Source of the DNA: a bacterium
GTDB lineage: Bacteria > Chlamydiota > Chlamydiia > Chlamydiales > SM23-39
Assembly: GCA_021818045.1 (NCBI GenBank)
Contig: JAKAFF010000060.1
Coordinates: 1-7,702, forward strand
Reading direction: 5' to 3'
Length of the DNA stretch: 7,702 nt
Below are positions 1-6,673 of this stretch, one piece after another. The notes under the pieces were generated by a model. It was given only the letters and a program-made list of their open reading frames with translations. It was not told the origin of the DNA and did no database searches. Numbering within the stretch: position 1 is the stretch's first letter; every line of letters begins with the position of its first letter. A program made the position numbers and the translations under genes.

Positions 1-1414
1 TGGAGTTGCGACACAAGAAGGAATTGAATACCGGGCAAAAACAGTTATCCTCTCGTCTGGCACGTTTATGAGAGGGTTACTACACATCGGCCAAACGCAT
101 TTTTCAGGAGGGCGCGGGGGGGACAAAGCGGTAACCGGCCTTAGCCCTTGTTTAGAAACGCTCGGCTTTCAATTGGGCAGGCTCAAAACAGGGACCCCTC
201 CTCGCATCAATCGTAGAAGTATCGACTTTTCTAAATGCGAAGTGCAGTTTGGAGATGAAGGGGTGCGCTTTTCCTATGACGCGCCCGAAGAGCGAATGCC
301 CCAAGTCCCTTGTTATATCACTTACACCACCCCACAAACACATGAAGTCATCCGGGCGAATCTACATCGCTCTCCCATGTACGGTAGCAAAACCATCGAA
401 GGGATTGGCCCCCGTTACTGCCCATCCATTGAGGATAAAGTGGTCCGTTTTGCAGACAAAGAGCGCCACCAACTATTTCTGGAACCCGAAGGGCTTACTA
501 CAGAAGAAATCTATGTCAACGGCATCTCCTCCTCTTTGCCCTTTGATGTGCAGCTCGACTTGATCCACAGCTGCATCGGCCTGGAGACTGCAGAGATCAT
601 GCGGGCAGCCTATGCTATCGAATACGATTATGTCAAAAGCGACCAGATCTACCCTACACTTGAGACCAAGCGAGTAGAGGGCCTATTTTTAGCAGGCCAA
701 GTCAACGGTACTACAGGGTATGAAGAGGCCGCAGCGCAAGGCCTAATAGCTGGCATCAATGCCGCTTGCAAATGTCTGGGGAAACCACCTTTCATCATGA
801 AACGCAGCGAAAGTTACATTGGCGTCATGATCGATGATCTGATCCGCTTTGATTTGGCGGAACCGTATCGCATGTTCACTAGTAGAGCAGAACACCGCCT
901 GCTCTTGCGACAAGATAATGCAGATCTCAGATTGCGTCCTTTGGCCTATGAGCTCGGAATGGTCAGTCGCGCGCAGTTTGATCGGGTCATGGACAAAAAA
1001 CAGACCCTGGATCGCGAAATCGAGCGCTTGAATAAAACGTTTAAAACGCTCGATGGCAGAGGATCTAGCATTGCGCAAATCATCTGCCGCCCCGATTGGA
1101 CCTATGGGCAGGTGCTCGCCCACTTTCCCGATGTGGTCCACAACTTTGGCGCCGATATGAACGAACAGATCGAACTGGAACTAAAGTATGCGGGATATAT
1201 CGAAAGGCAAAAAAAAGACGTTGCAAAACTCGAAGATCTCGATAGAGTGCATATTCCTGCTGCATTGCAATATGACCAAATCATCGGACTGCGCACTGAG
1301 GCAAAGCAAAAATTGACCCGTTTTACGCCTATAAATCTCGGACAAGCGTCCCGTATCTCTGGGATCACCCCGGCAGATATTTCTATCTTGCTCATTGCTC
1401 TACAAAAAAGATAA
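1..1414 (+). CDS. mnmG: tRNA uridine-5-carboxymethylaminomethyl modification enzyme MnmG, 5'-truncated by the window edge
   Basis: FAD-dependent enzyme that works with the GTPase MnmE to place the (carboxymethyl)aminomethyl group on wobble U34 of certain tRNAs in the cytoplasm. The frame is open from base 2; an internal ATG at 68 is not the start, because GTFMRG, a conserved mid-domain motif, spans it. About 470 codons are present. By comparison with the E. coli protein (629 aa) roughly 130 N-terminal residues, including the FAD dinucleotide-binding GxGxxG, lie outside the window. Family marks in order: RLKTGTPPRI (about 178-207), the signature GPRYCPSIEDK (about 406-438) holding the cysteine equivalent to E. 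coli Cys277, the second signature AGQVNGTTGYEEAAAQG (about 692-742), then EPYRMFTSRAEHRLLLRQDN (about 860-919) and the helical C-terminal domain that binds MnmE and tRNA. It ends in TAA, 9 nt before the next gene. Nothing in it looks damaged. Confidence 0.97.
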   Translation, partial: GVATQEGIEYRAKTVILSSGTFMRGLLHIGQTHFSGGRGGDKAVTGLSPCLETLGFQLGRLKTGTPPRINRRSIDFSKCEVQFGDEGVRFSYDAPEERMPQVPCYITYTTPQTHEVIRANLHRSPMYGSKTIEGIGPRYCPSIEDKVVRFADKERHQLFLEPEGLTTEEIYVNGISSSLPFDVQLDLIHSCIGLETAEIMRAAYAIEYDYVKSDQIYPTLETKRVEGLFLAGQVNGTTGYEEAAAQGLIAGINAACKCLGKPPFIMKRSESYIGVMIDDLIRFDLAEPYRMFTSRAEHRLLLRQDNADLRLRPLAYELGMVSRAQFDRVMDKKQTLDREIERLNKTFKTLDGRGSSIAQIICRPDWTYGQVLAHFPDVVHNFGADMNEQIELELKYAGYIERQKKDVAKLEDLDRVHIPAALQYDQIIGLRTEAKQKLTRFTPINLGQASRISGITPADISILLIALQKR

Positions 1415-1423
1415 ACTCGCATT

Positions 1424-2317
1424 ATGTCACGGTCGATACACCTACCTACGCTGTTGGTAGTCACTGACAACGCGTCCATCCGTTTTTGGATCAAAAAACA
1501 TTTGGATGCGCAATTTTTCATTTTGCATGCCAAAAACAGCTCTGACGCCATGCAAGCCCTCAGCGCCAACCTCAATCTCATTTTCATCGATGCGGAACTA
1601 GAAGAGGCGCTACAGCTCAGCGCCCAATTGAGCCAAATGAATCAAAATGGGCTGATCCCCATCTTTCTCATCACCGGCCGATTAAAAAAATCCTTTCGCG
1701 ATCAAGCTAAAGCATGCGGTGTGACCGATTTTTTGACAGCCCCTTTAGACCTCGAAGAGGTGCGCACAAAGATTGCATCTGCTCAAAAAAATGCCTCCAT
1801 GCGCCAAAAAACCGAGGATTTAGCCCTCAAAATCCAAACACCTTTACCCTCCAACGCCTCCCTCAAACACAAAACAGTGCTCACAGATTCTGCCTTGCGT
1901 CTTTTTGCCCGAGCGAAAAAAGAGGGGAAATCAGTGACCCTTCTGCTCCTCAAAATAGACGAGCACCCTTCTACAAAGATCACCTCTTTAGTCTCCTCGT
2001 TCCTGCAAACCTTGCTGCGACCCAACGATCTAATCTTGTCTACAGCTGAAGGAAAAGAGGTGATCCTTCTGCCCGACATTACGGCGCAACAAGCCAAAAT
2101 CGTGGCGGAACGCCTCCGTACGGTCATTCAAGACCACCCCTTTCCCTCGGAACGCGGCCCGCAATACGTCACCGTATCGATTGCTGTCTCCTCGCTAGAT
2201 GCAAGCGAACAAAGCTTTCACAAAATGCTCGATTCAGCAACAAAATCCCTAAAAACACAAACCACTACTAATCTAATCATTTCTTTGGACGAAGACAATG
2301 ACCCGCCCCGACCCTAA
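1424..2317 (+). CDS. Degenerate receiver-degenerate GGDEF protein (PleD/PopA-like architecture), function unknown
   Basis: 297 residues with no membrane segment or signal peptide visible. Residues about 9-118 read as a response-regulator receiver: beta strand LLVVTDN, possible phospho-acceptor Asp56 in LIFIDAE, and Thr84 in PIFLITG. However, the conserved Lys of the TKP motif is Ala106 (LTAP) and only one acidic residue (Asp15) remains in the first acidic pocket. Residues about 150-288 match the GGDEF fold: LLLLKID (171-179), LILSTAEGKEVILLP (203-217), AERLRTVI (228-235), YVTVSIAV (248-255). All five GGDEF positions are replaced (A208 E209 G210 K211 E212), and the first metal-binding Asp is Lys177. 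It therefore cannot be expected to make c-di-GMP. R199-P-N-D202 has the spacing of the RxxD inhibitory c-di-GMP site. The gene starts 9 nt after mnmG without a clear Shine-Dalgarno and overlaps lplA, so it is probably co-transcribed and translationally coupled. Fold assignment is fairly secure; role is unknown. Confidence 0.85.
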   Translation: MSRSIHLPTLLVVTDNASIRFWIKKHLDAQFFILHAKNSSDAMQALSANLNLIFIDAELEEALQLSAQLSQMNQNGLIPIFLITGRLKKSFRDQAKACGVTDFLTAPLDLEEVRTKIASAQKNASMRQKTEDLALKIQTPLPSNASLKHKTVLTDSALRLFARAKKEGKSVTLLLLKIDEHPSTKITSLVSSFLQTLLRPNDLILSTAEGKEVILLPDITAQQAKIVAERLRTVIQDHPFPSERGPQYVTVSIAVSSLDASEQSFHKMLDSATKSLKTQTTTNLIISLDEDNDPPRP

Positions 2318-3038
2318 ATTACCCCCCCTCCACATCATCCACCTCAAACATTGTCCTATTTTCGAACAGCTGCAGTTGGAAGAGGCCCTCTTGCGCACCG
2401 AAACCCGCAGCTTTTGCCTGATTAATGAGGGCTCTTCTCGCGCTATCGTCATGGGAATTTCTGGCGAGCCCAAGCATCTGCTTCATCTCGACACCGTCGC
2501 ACGAGATCAAATTCCTGTTATCCGACGCTTTAGCGGAGGGGGCACCGTCATTGTCGATGCAGATACGCTATTCATCTCGTTCATTATGTCTAAAAAAGAT
2601 CTCGCTATAGACCCATTCCCAGAACCCATTTTACGCTGGAGTGCTGCGCTATATGAAGATGCCTGGCAACTCCCCCAATTTGCGCTCCAAGAAAACGATT
2701 ACTGCATCGATCAATGCAAATGCGGTGGCAATGCCCAATACATCACCAAAGATCGCTGGCTCCACCACACCTCTTTTCTTTGGGACTACAGCAATGAGAA
2801 TATGGATTACTTGCGCCTGCCCCATAAAAGACCCTCTTATCGCGGCGACCGTCCCCATACCTCCTTTTTAGGACGGCTCAAAGATCATGCAAAAAGCCGT
2901 GAAGTGCTCATTGAGCAACTAAAACAGGCTCTTGTAAAGCGGTTTTACATTCAGCCATTTGATATGCAGTCTCGGATTACTCAAAAACACAGACAGACAA
3001 CGCGCCTTATCGAAGTCTCCGCCGAAAGGGGTCTGTAA
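2298..3038 (+). CDS. lplA: Lipoate-protein ligase A family protein, short single-domain form
   Basis: Activates lipoate with ATP to lipoyl-AMP and transfers it to a lysine of the E2 or H proteins of lipoate-dependent complexes (pyruvate and 2-oxoglutarate dehydrogenase, glycine cleavage). Recognised by RRFSGGGTV at residues 76-84 (lipoate/ATP loop), KCGGNA at 141-146 with Lys141 at the position of the E. coli adenylate-binding Lys133, and HHTSFLWD at 156-163, equivalent to the HGTLL strand. At 246 aa it lacks the C-terminal accessory domain of E. coli LplA (338 aa). This short form is what I recall for chlamydial LplA. A related lipoyl/octanoyl transferase cannot be fully excluded. The start ATG lies 20 nt inside the preceding gene; GGACGAAG upstream is only a weak ribosome site, which suggests coupling to translation of that gene. 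Last gene of the apparent mnmG unit; it converges on sdhB. Confidence 0.92.
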   Translation: MTRPDPKLPPLHIIHLKHCPIFEQLQLEEALLRTETRSFCLINEGSSRAIVMGISGEPKHLLHLDTVARDQIPVIRRFSGGGTVIVDADTLFISFIMSKKDLAIDPFPEPILRWSAALYEDAWQLPQFALQENDYCIDQCKCGGNAQYITKDRWLHHTSFLWDYSNENMDYLRLPHKRPSYRGDRPHTSFLGRLKDHAKSREVLIEQLKQALVKRFYIQPFDMQSRITQKHRQTTRLIEVSAERGL

Positions 3039-3042
3039 CTTG

Positions 3043-3212
3043 CACAGTCAACCTGTGTCTACCAGGTGGGACCGCTTCCCGATTGGGCCACGAGGGGCTG
3101 CAACCGGCGTTGTGATCCCCTAATTGATATTATCGTTGAGGGGCATTTTGTTTGCAGGGTGTCCCTAACAGCAGAGAGGAGCGATTGTCTCTCAACTCTT
3201 GTTTTTTTGAGA
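3043..3212 (+). other. Convergent intergenic segment with a series of potential RNA hairpins
   Basis: Between the lplA and sdhB stop codons there are five or more possible stems. CACAG 3043-3047 pairs with CTGTG 3053-3057. Competing with it, ACCTG 3051-3055 pairs with CAGGT 3063-3067. The strongest hairpin is AGGGG plus TGCAAC (3093-3097, 3099-3104) against GTTGTG plus CCCCT (3109-3114, 3117-3121), with loop CGGC. AGGGGCA 3139-3145 pairs with TGTCCCT 3160-3166 and GAGAG 3174-3178 with CTCTC 3189-3193. CCCCT 3117-3121 could instead pair with AGGGG 3139-3143, giving an alternative fold. I recognise no Rfam-type RNA here. It could be an elaborate 3' UTR, a small RNA or chance. Confidence 0.35.
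3174..3208 (+). terminator. Possible weak intrinsic terminator after lplA
   Basis: GAGAG (3174-3178) can pair with CTCTC (3189-3193), followed after a short spacer by seven T (3202-3208). The stem is short and the T-run is 8 nt away rather than directly adjoining, so this is a poor match to a canonical Rho-independent terminator. It is the only T-run placed to end the mnmG-lplA transcript. The same segment also forms TCTCAA/TTGAGA (3190-3195, 3207-3212). No T-rich terminator is visible for the opposing sdhB transcript. Confidence 0.3.
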
Positions 3213-3216
3213 AGAA

Positions 3217-3996
3217 CTATTTCGTCTCTGGCGCATCGGGCAAACTGAGAAGATCGCGAATTGCTTGCTTAGACGCTTCTCTCCCTATCAATGCAATGGA
3301 TTCGGTAAGCGGGATGTTTTTAGGGCACACGCGGGCGCAATTTTGCGCATTGCCGCAATTGGCAATCCCCTCATCGCTAAGAGCCGCCTTTATCCGCTCC
3401 GACTTTTCTAGCTTGCCCGTCGGATTAGAGTTGAAATAGCGAATCTGCGACATAGCAGCAGGTCCCATAAATTTCGATTTTGCATGTACTTGAGGACACG
3501 CCTCTGCACAGCATCCACATGTCATGCAAGTCGATAACGTATACATCGCCTCTTGTACTTCGGGGCTGATCGGGGGGGCAAACTGACCAGTATCTTGCGT
3601 GCCATCTACAGAGATCCACCCATGAATTTTTTTGAGCGACTCAAACATAGAGGTGCGATCAACCACAAGATCGCGAATGAGAGGAAATTTAGTAAGGGGC
3701 GCTAAAACGATGGTCGTAGAACCTGTTTGTTGAATATACGCCTCAATCAAAGCTGTACATGCTTGACGCGGGGTTCCATTGACAAGCATTGAACAAGAGC
3801 CGCACACCTCTTCAAGACATCCGTGTTCCCATGCAACAGGTGTGGTCATTTGGCCCTGCTTATTGAGGGGATTTTTTTGCACTTCCATGAGCGCTGAAAT
3901 AATGTTTGCGTGGGGATTGCGCTGCAATTCAAACTCTTCCCAATATTGCAGACCTGGCACTCCACGGTAGATGCGAAGGGTAAATGTATTGTCCAT
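3217..3996 (-). CDS. sdhB: Succinate dehydrogenase iron-sulfur subunit (type B)
   Basis: Carries electrons from the FAD of SdhA through three Fe-S clusters to quinone at the SdhC interface; peripheral subunit on the cytoplasmic face of the membrane. 259 aa. [2Fe-2S] ligands are C60, C65, C68 and C80 (CLEEVCGSC...C). The second domain has C157-x2-C160-x2-C163-x3-C167-P, then C214-x5-C220-x3-C224-P. By family pattern C157, C160, C163 and C224 bind [4Fe-4S], and C167, C214 and C220 bind [3Fe-4S]. All ligands are present, so it should be functional. The ATG overlaps the sdhA stop by one base (TAATG on the minus strand) with no Shine-Dalgarno upstream, indicating translation by termination-reinitiation. 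The order C-A-B and the sequence fit the Bacillus/chlamydial type rather than the proteobacterial sdhCDAB type. Last gene of the operon; stop TAG. Confidence 0.96.
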   Translation of the reverse strand: MDNTFTLRIYRGVPGLQYWEEFELQRNPHANIISALMEVQKNPLNKQGQMTTPVAWEHGCLEEVCGSCSMLVNGTPRQACTALIEAYIQQTGSTTIVLAPLTKFPLIRDLVVDRTSMFESLKKIHGWISVDGTQDTGQFAPPISPEVQEAMYTLSTCMTCGCCAEACPQVHAKSKFMGPAAMSQIRYFNSNPTGKLEKSERIKAALSDEGIANCGNAQNCARVCPKNIPLTESIALIGREASKQAIRDLLSLPDAPETK

Positions 3997-5888
3997 TAGA
4001 TTGGCAATTGTATGTTTTGAGGGATGTTTTTTAGCGTAGGTTTCACTTTTTTAGCCTGCGTATAATCTCTATTTACCGGGTCGAGGTGGCGCGTGTCAAC
4101 AGGTTCATAGGTAATGACGGGTTCATCTTGGTTTGGATCATACGTTGCAATGGTTGTCTTCAGCCAATGTTCATCATCTCGGTTTGGGAATTCAGGTTTA
4201 TAGTGAGCGCCCCTAAATTCATTGCGCAACAGTGCACCTTTGGCCACAACTAAAGCAATTTCTAGCATGGGGAGAAATTGAGCTGCGAACACATATGTTT
4301 GGTTCACCTGACATCCTCGGTCGCTGATTTGAATGTGCTGGTAGCGCTCTCGAATTTCTTTAATTTTTGCAATCGCTTTTTCCAAATCGGGATTGTCCCT
4401 TTTGACGCTTACAAATCGCACCATCCAATCAGCCAATTCTTCATGCAGCGCATGGACATTTTCGGGTCCACTACGAGACAATAACTCCTTTTGCTTGCGC
4501 TCCTCTATTGCGAGAGCTTCTTGATAAATTGCCTCTGGCAAAGCAGTCTGATTCGATTTGAGTGTACTGATATAACGCGGGACCTCCACACCTGTAACAA
4601 GACCTCCAAAGATGCAAGAGAGCAAAGAGTTCGCACCTAGCCGATTTGCACCATGGTATTGATAATCGGACTCACCAACATTAAAACAGCCTGCAATATT
4701 GGTCATTTGGCGGAACCTGTCCCACCGATCGGGATCATCAGCTGCTGGCCAATCGACCCAAGCCCCACCCATCGTGTAATGAAAGCCAGGACAAATTTTC
4801 ATTGGTTTTTGACGGGGGTCATCTCCAGTAAATTTGCGATAAATATCGAGCACTGACTCGAGTTTATGATGCACGGCTGCACTCAAATGCGTAACATCGA
4901 GATAGACTTGCAATTTGCCATCTACACCCAAACCCTCTTCGCAAACGCGTAACATTTCGCGACAACCAATATCGCGGGGCACGAGATTGCCAAATGCAGG
5001 GTACATCTCTTCTAAAAAATACCAAGGCTCCCCCGTCTTCCCACAAGGGTGCATTGTGCCATCTGGATAGGCGATTTGCTTAGAAGAGTTGCCAGGCACC
5101 CAAATGCGTCCCCCTTCTCCGCGCACCGATTCAGAAATCAGGCGCATTTTATCTTCGCCAGGGATGCAGGTGGGATGAATTTGGACGAACTCACCATTGG
5201 CATATTTCATCCCTTGCATGTAGAGCCGACCATTTGCAGCTCCTGTACAAAAGGTGGAATTGGTCGATTTTTTGTATATAAAGCCAATGCCACCGGTCGC
5301 AATCACCACAGCATCAGCCTTAAGGACGCTCAGCTGTAATGTCCACAAATCGTGCATTACAATCCCACATGCCCTGCCCGTAGAATCGAGAATGAGGCGT
5401 AAAAATTCGTGATTTTCAAATTTTTGGACCTGTCCTGAAGCCTCGTATCTACGCACCTGTTCATCGAGGGCATAAAGCAGCTGTTGTCCCGTGGAGGCGC
5501 CACAAAAAGCGGTGCGATGGTAAAGCGTACCGCCAAATCGACGAAAGTCCACCCGTCCTTCAAGAGTCCGATTGAAAGGGCAGCCCAATCGATCCATCAT
5601 GCGCAAAATAGCAGGGCCCGCCATGCACATTTCAAGAATGGGAGGTTGATTGGCCAAAAAATCGCCTCCCTTGATTGTGTCATAAGCGTGAATGATGGGG
5701 GAATCCTCCTCTCCCTTCAAGTTGATTGCGATGTTGATCCCGCCTTGTGCACAAACGGAGTGGGATCTGCGCACTTTGGTCACAGAAATCAGCTTGACGC
5801 GGCACCCGCTTTCCGCAAGTTTCATGGCACAGGAAAGTCCCGCAAGACCTCCCCCTACAACGACCACCTCTTTCACGCGCTCCCCCAT
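3996..5888 (-). CDS. sdhA: Succinate dehydrogenase flavoprotein subunit (type B)
   Basis: Oxidises succinate to fumarate with covalently bound FAD in the TCA cycle. Numbered from the ATG at 5888 (630 aa): FAD-binding VVVVGGGLAG (residues 8-17); SHSVCAQGG with His43 as the expected covalent FAD attachment; FVQIHPT with substrate-site His238; SVRGEGGR with Glu258; VPRD with catalytic Arg305; FHYTMGG with His370; VGES...HGANRLGANS with His412 and Arg416. All catalytic positions seem intact. The frame stays open upstream to 6065, but that part has no flavoprotein similarity and lies across the sdhC coding sequence. A GTG at 5876 is a strong rival start: its last two bases are the first two of the sdhC stop (GTGA) and GGGGGAG lies just upstream. 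It would give 626 aa. The lack of a second anchor gene in the operon fits a type B enzyme. Confidence 0.96.
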   Translation of the reverse strand: MGERVKEVVVVGGGLAGLSCAMKLAESGCRVKLISVTKVRRSHSVCAQGGINIAINLKGEEDSPIIHAYDTIKGGDFLANQPPILEMCMAGPAILRMMDRLGCPFNRTLEGRVDFRRFGGTLYHRTAFCGASTGQQLLYALDEQVRRYEASGQVQKFENHEFLRLILDSTGRACGIVMHDLWTLQLSVLKADAVVIATGGIGFIYKKSTNSTFCTGAANGRLYMQGMKYANGEFVQIHPTCIPGEDKMRLISESVRGEGGRIWVPGNSSKQIAYPDGTMHPCGKTGEPWYFLEEMYPAFGNLVPRDIGCREMLRVCEEGLGVDGKLQVYLDVTHLSAAVHHKLESVLDIYRKFTGDDPRQKPMKICPGFHYTMGGAWVDWPAADDPDRWDRFRQMTNIAGCFNVGESDYQYHGANRLGANSLLSCIFGGLVTGVEVPRYISTLKSNQTALPEAIYQEALAIEERKQKELLSRSGPENVHALHEELADWMVRFVSVKRDNPDLEKAIAKIKEIRERYQHIQISDRGCQVNQTYVFAAQFLPMLEIALVVAKGALLRNEFRGAHYKPEFPNRDDEHWLKTTIATYDPNQDEPVITYEPVDTRHLDPVNRDYTQAKKVKPTLKNIPQNIQLPI

Positions 5889-6646
5889 ATTGCTGCAAGA
5901 CCCAAAAACGCCAAAATCGCCACACCGCCCCAACATAAAGGGATAAACGCCCGCTGCGCACGATAAGAGAGAATAGCCCCCCAAGTAATCAGCGCCGTCC
6001 ACATTCCATTGAAAGCATGAAAGGCTGCGGCTAAAACAAAGAGCGTATAAAACGCTGCCATCCACCCATTTTGAAAAATTTCTCTAACCTTCAATACCAT
6101 CGCTTTACCAGGAGATGCCGCGGTCGCAATCACCTGATCGCCCTCTTTTGTAAGAGAAACTTGCAACCTGTCCGCGAGCTGATCGATCATCTCATCCGGC
6201 TTCAAAGTAACGACAAATTTCCCTTGAATTTCGCGAGGCATTTCCACAAAACGCATTTGTACTACATGAAAAATGATACCTATGAGTAAAATCCAAGAGG
6301 TAAGTCTCTGCCATTTGTATGCGCGATTGCGGCCATAAGGCAAAGCGGGAGCGCTTCCATCTGTTTTCGAAACATTGTATTTCGCAGACAGACTGCGCCT
6401 CACACCCCAATACGCATGCACAAGAAGAGGGATCCCAATAAAAACCACTTCAATGACATGTAAAAAGGGGAGCGATTCCAGCGAATTGACCAACCGCACG
6501 AAATGACTCCCGTTATCACTGATCCAAAGCGCTGCTTGCGAATTAACAATGAGATGCTCAAATAGGTAAATGACTAACCAAAGTCCCATTAAAGAGTGGA
6601 CTCTACGCCAAAGAAATGTGCGCGATATTGCGATCAGTTGAGCCAT
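5873..6646 (-). CDS. sdhC: Succinate dehydrogenase cytochrome b subunit (type B, five-helix, probably di-heme)
   Basis: Membrane anchor that holds SdhAB on the inner membrane and passes electrons to quinone. 257 aa with five predicted transmembrane stretches at about residues 20-38, 62-82, 115-133, 194-216 and 235-255. One histidine in each of the first four helices (His31 in FEHL, His77 in LLVHAYWG, His127 in IIFHVVQMRF, His210 in AAFHAFNG) matches the four axial heme ligands of B. subtilis SdhC. A single anchor gene with this pattern defines type B enzymes. The stretch between helices 3 and 4 (about residues 134-192) is a long polar segment and explains most of the extra length over the ~200-residue Bacillus protein. 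The start ATG is supported by AGAGGT 8 nt upstream (minus strand). First gene of the operon; its end overlaps sdhA. Confidence 0.93.
   Translation of the reverse strand: MAQLIAISRTFLWRRVHSLMGLWLVIYLFEHLIVNSQAALWISDNGSHFVRLVNSLESLPFLHVIEVVFIGIPLLVHAYWGVRRSLSAKYNVSKTDGSAPALPYGRNRAYKWQRLTSWILLIGIIFHVVQMRFVEMPREIQGKFVVTLKPDEMIDQLADRLQVSLTKEGDQVIATAASPGKAMVLKVREIFQNGWMAAFYTLFVLAAAFHAFNGMWTALITWGAILSYRAQRAFIPLCWGGVAILAFLGLAAIWGSA
5880..5886 (-). promoter_or_regulatory. Shine-Dalgarno-like GGGGGAG bearing on the sdhA start choice
   Basis: On the minus strand GGGGGAG runs from inside the ATG at 5888 to 3 nt before a GTG at 5876. No comparable purine-rich site precedes the ATG; upstream there is only a GGGTCTTG-type stretch. 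The spacing to GTG is short (3 nt from the motif end, 5 nt if pairing uses the G-run). The GTGA overlap with the sdhC stop makes the GTG start plausible, but the site does not settle it. Confidence 0.35.
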
Positions 6647-6653
6647 AACCAGA

Positions 6654-6671
6654 AACCTCTATCAAGAGGTT
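6654..6671. repeat. Perfect inverted repeat covering the sdhC ribosome binding site
   Basis: AACCTCT (6654-6660), loop ATCA, AGAGGTT (6665-6671): two perfect 7-nt arms. Read on the minus strand, the arm nearest the gene contains the AGAGG that serves as Shine-Dalgarno for sdhC. In an mRNA starting upstream of 6671 the site would be hidden in a hairpin. In DNA it could be a protein operator, since it lies at or next to the expected transcription start. Confidence 0.55.
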
Positions 6672-6673
6672 GT

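Noticed and set aside
1102..1587. Long open frame on the minus strand across the mnmG end and the start of the receiver/GGDEF gene
   Set aside because: It is antisense to two well-supported genes, its Cys/Ser/Phe-rich composition is typical of an antisense shadow, and no ribosome site or domain is visible.
3061..3090. ACCAGGTGGGACC followed by GGGCC, superficially like the CCAGGTCAGGTCC of bacterial SRP RNA
   Set aside because: The diagnostic domain IV GGAAG tetraloop and AGCAG internal loop are missing on both strands.
3039..3248. The lplA reading frame stays open for about 69 codons after its TAA and contains a GTG at 3066, suggesting a broken C-terminal extension or a small gene
   Set aside because: The translation shows no resemblance to the LplA C-terminal domain, has no ribosome site, lies over the hairpin-rich segment and runs into the end of sdhB. 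The short form of LplA is already complete.
5484..5966. 160-codon open frame on the plus strand antisense to sdhA and sdhC
   Set aside because: The opposite strand encodes conserved SdhA/SdhC motifs throughout, and the antisense translation has no recognisable domain.
5889..6065. 59-codon upstream extension of the sdhA frame beginning at an ATG at 6065
   Set aside because: It lies entirely inside sdhC in another frame, is rich in Cys/Gly/Ser with no flavoprotein similarity, and the FAD-binding strand starts right after the ATG at 5888.
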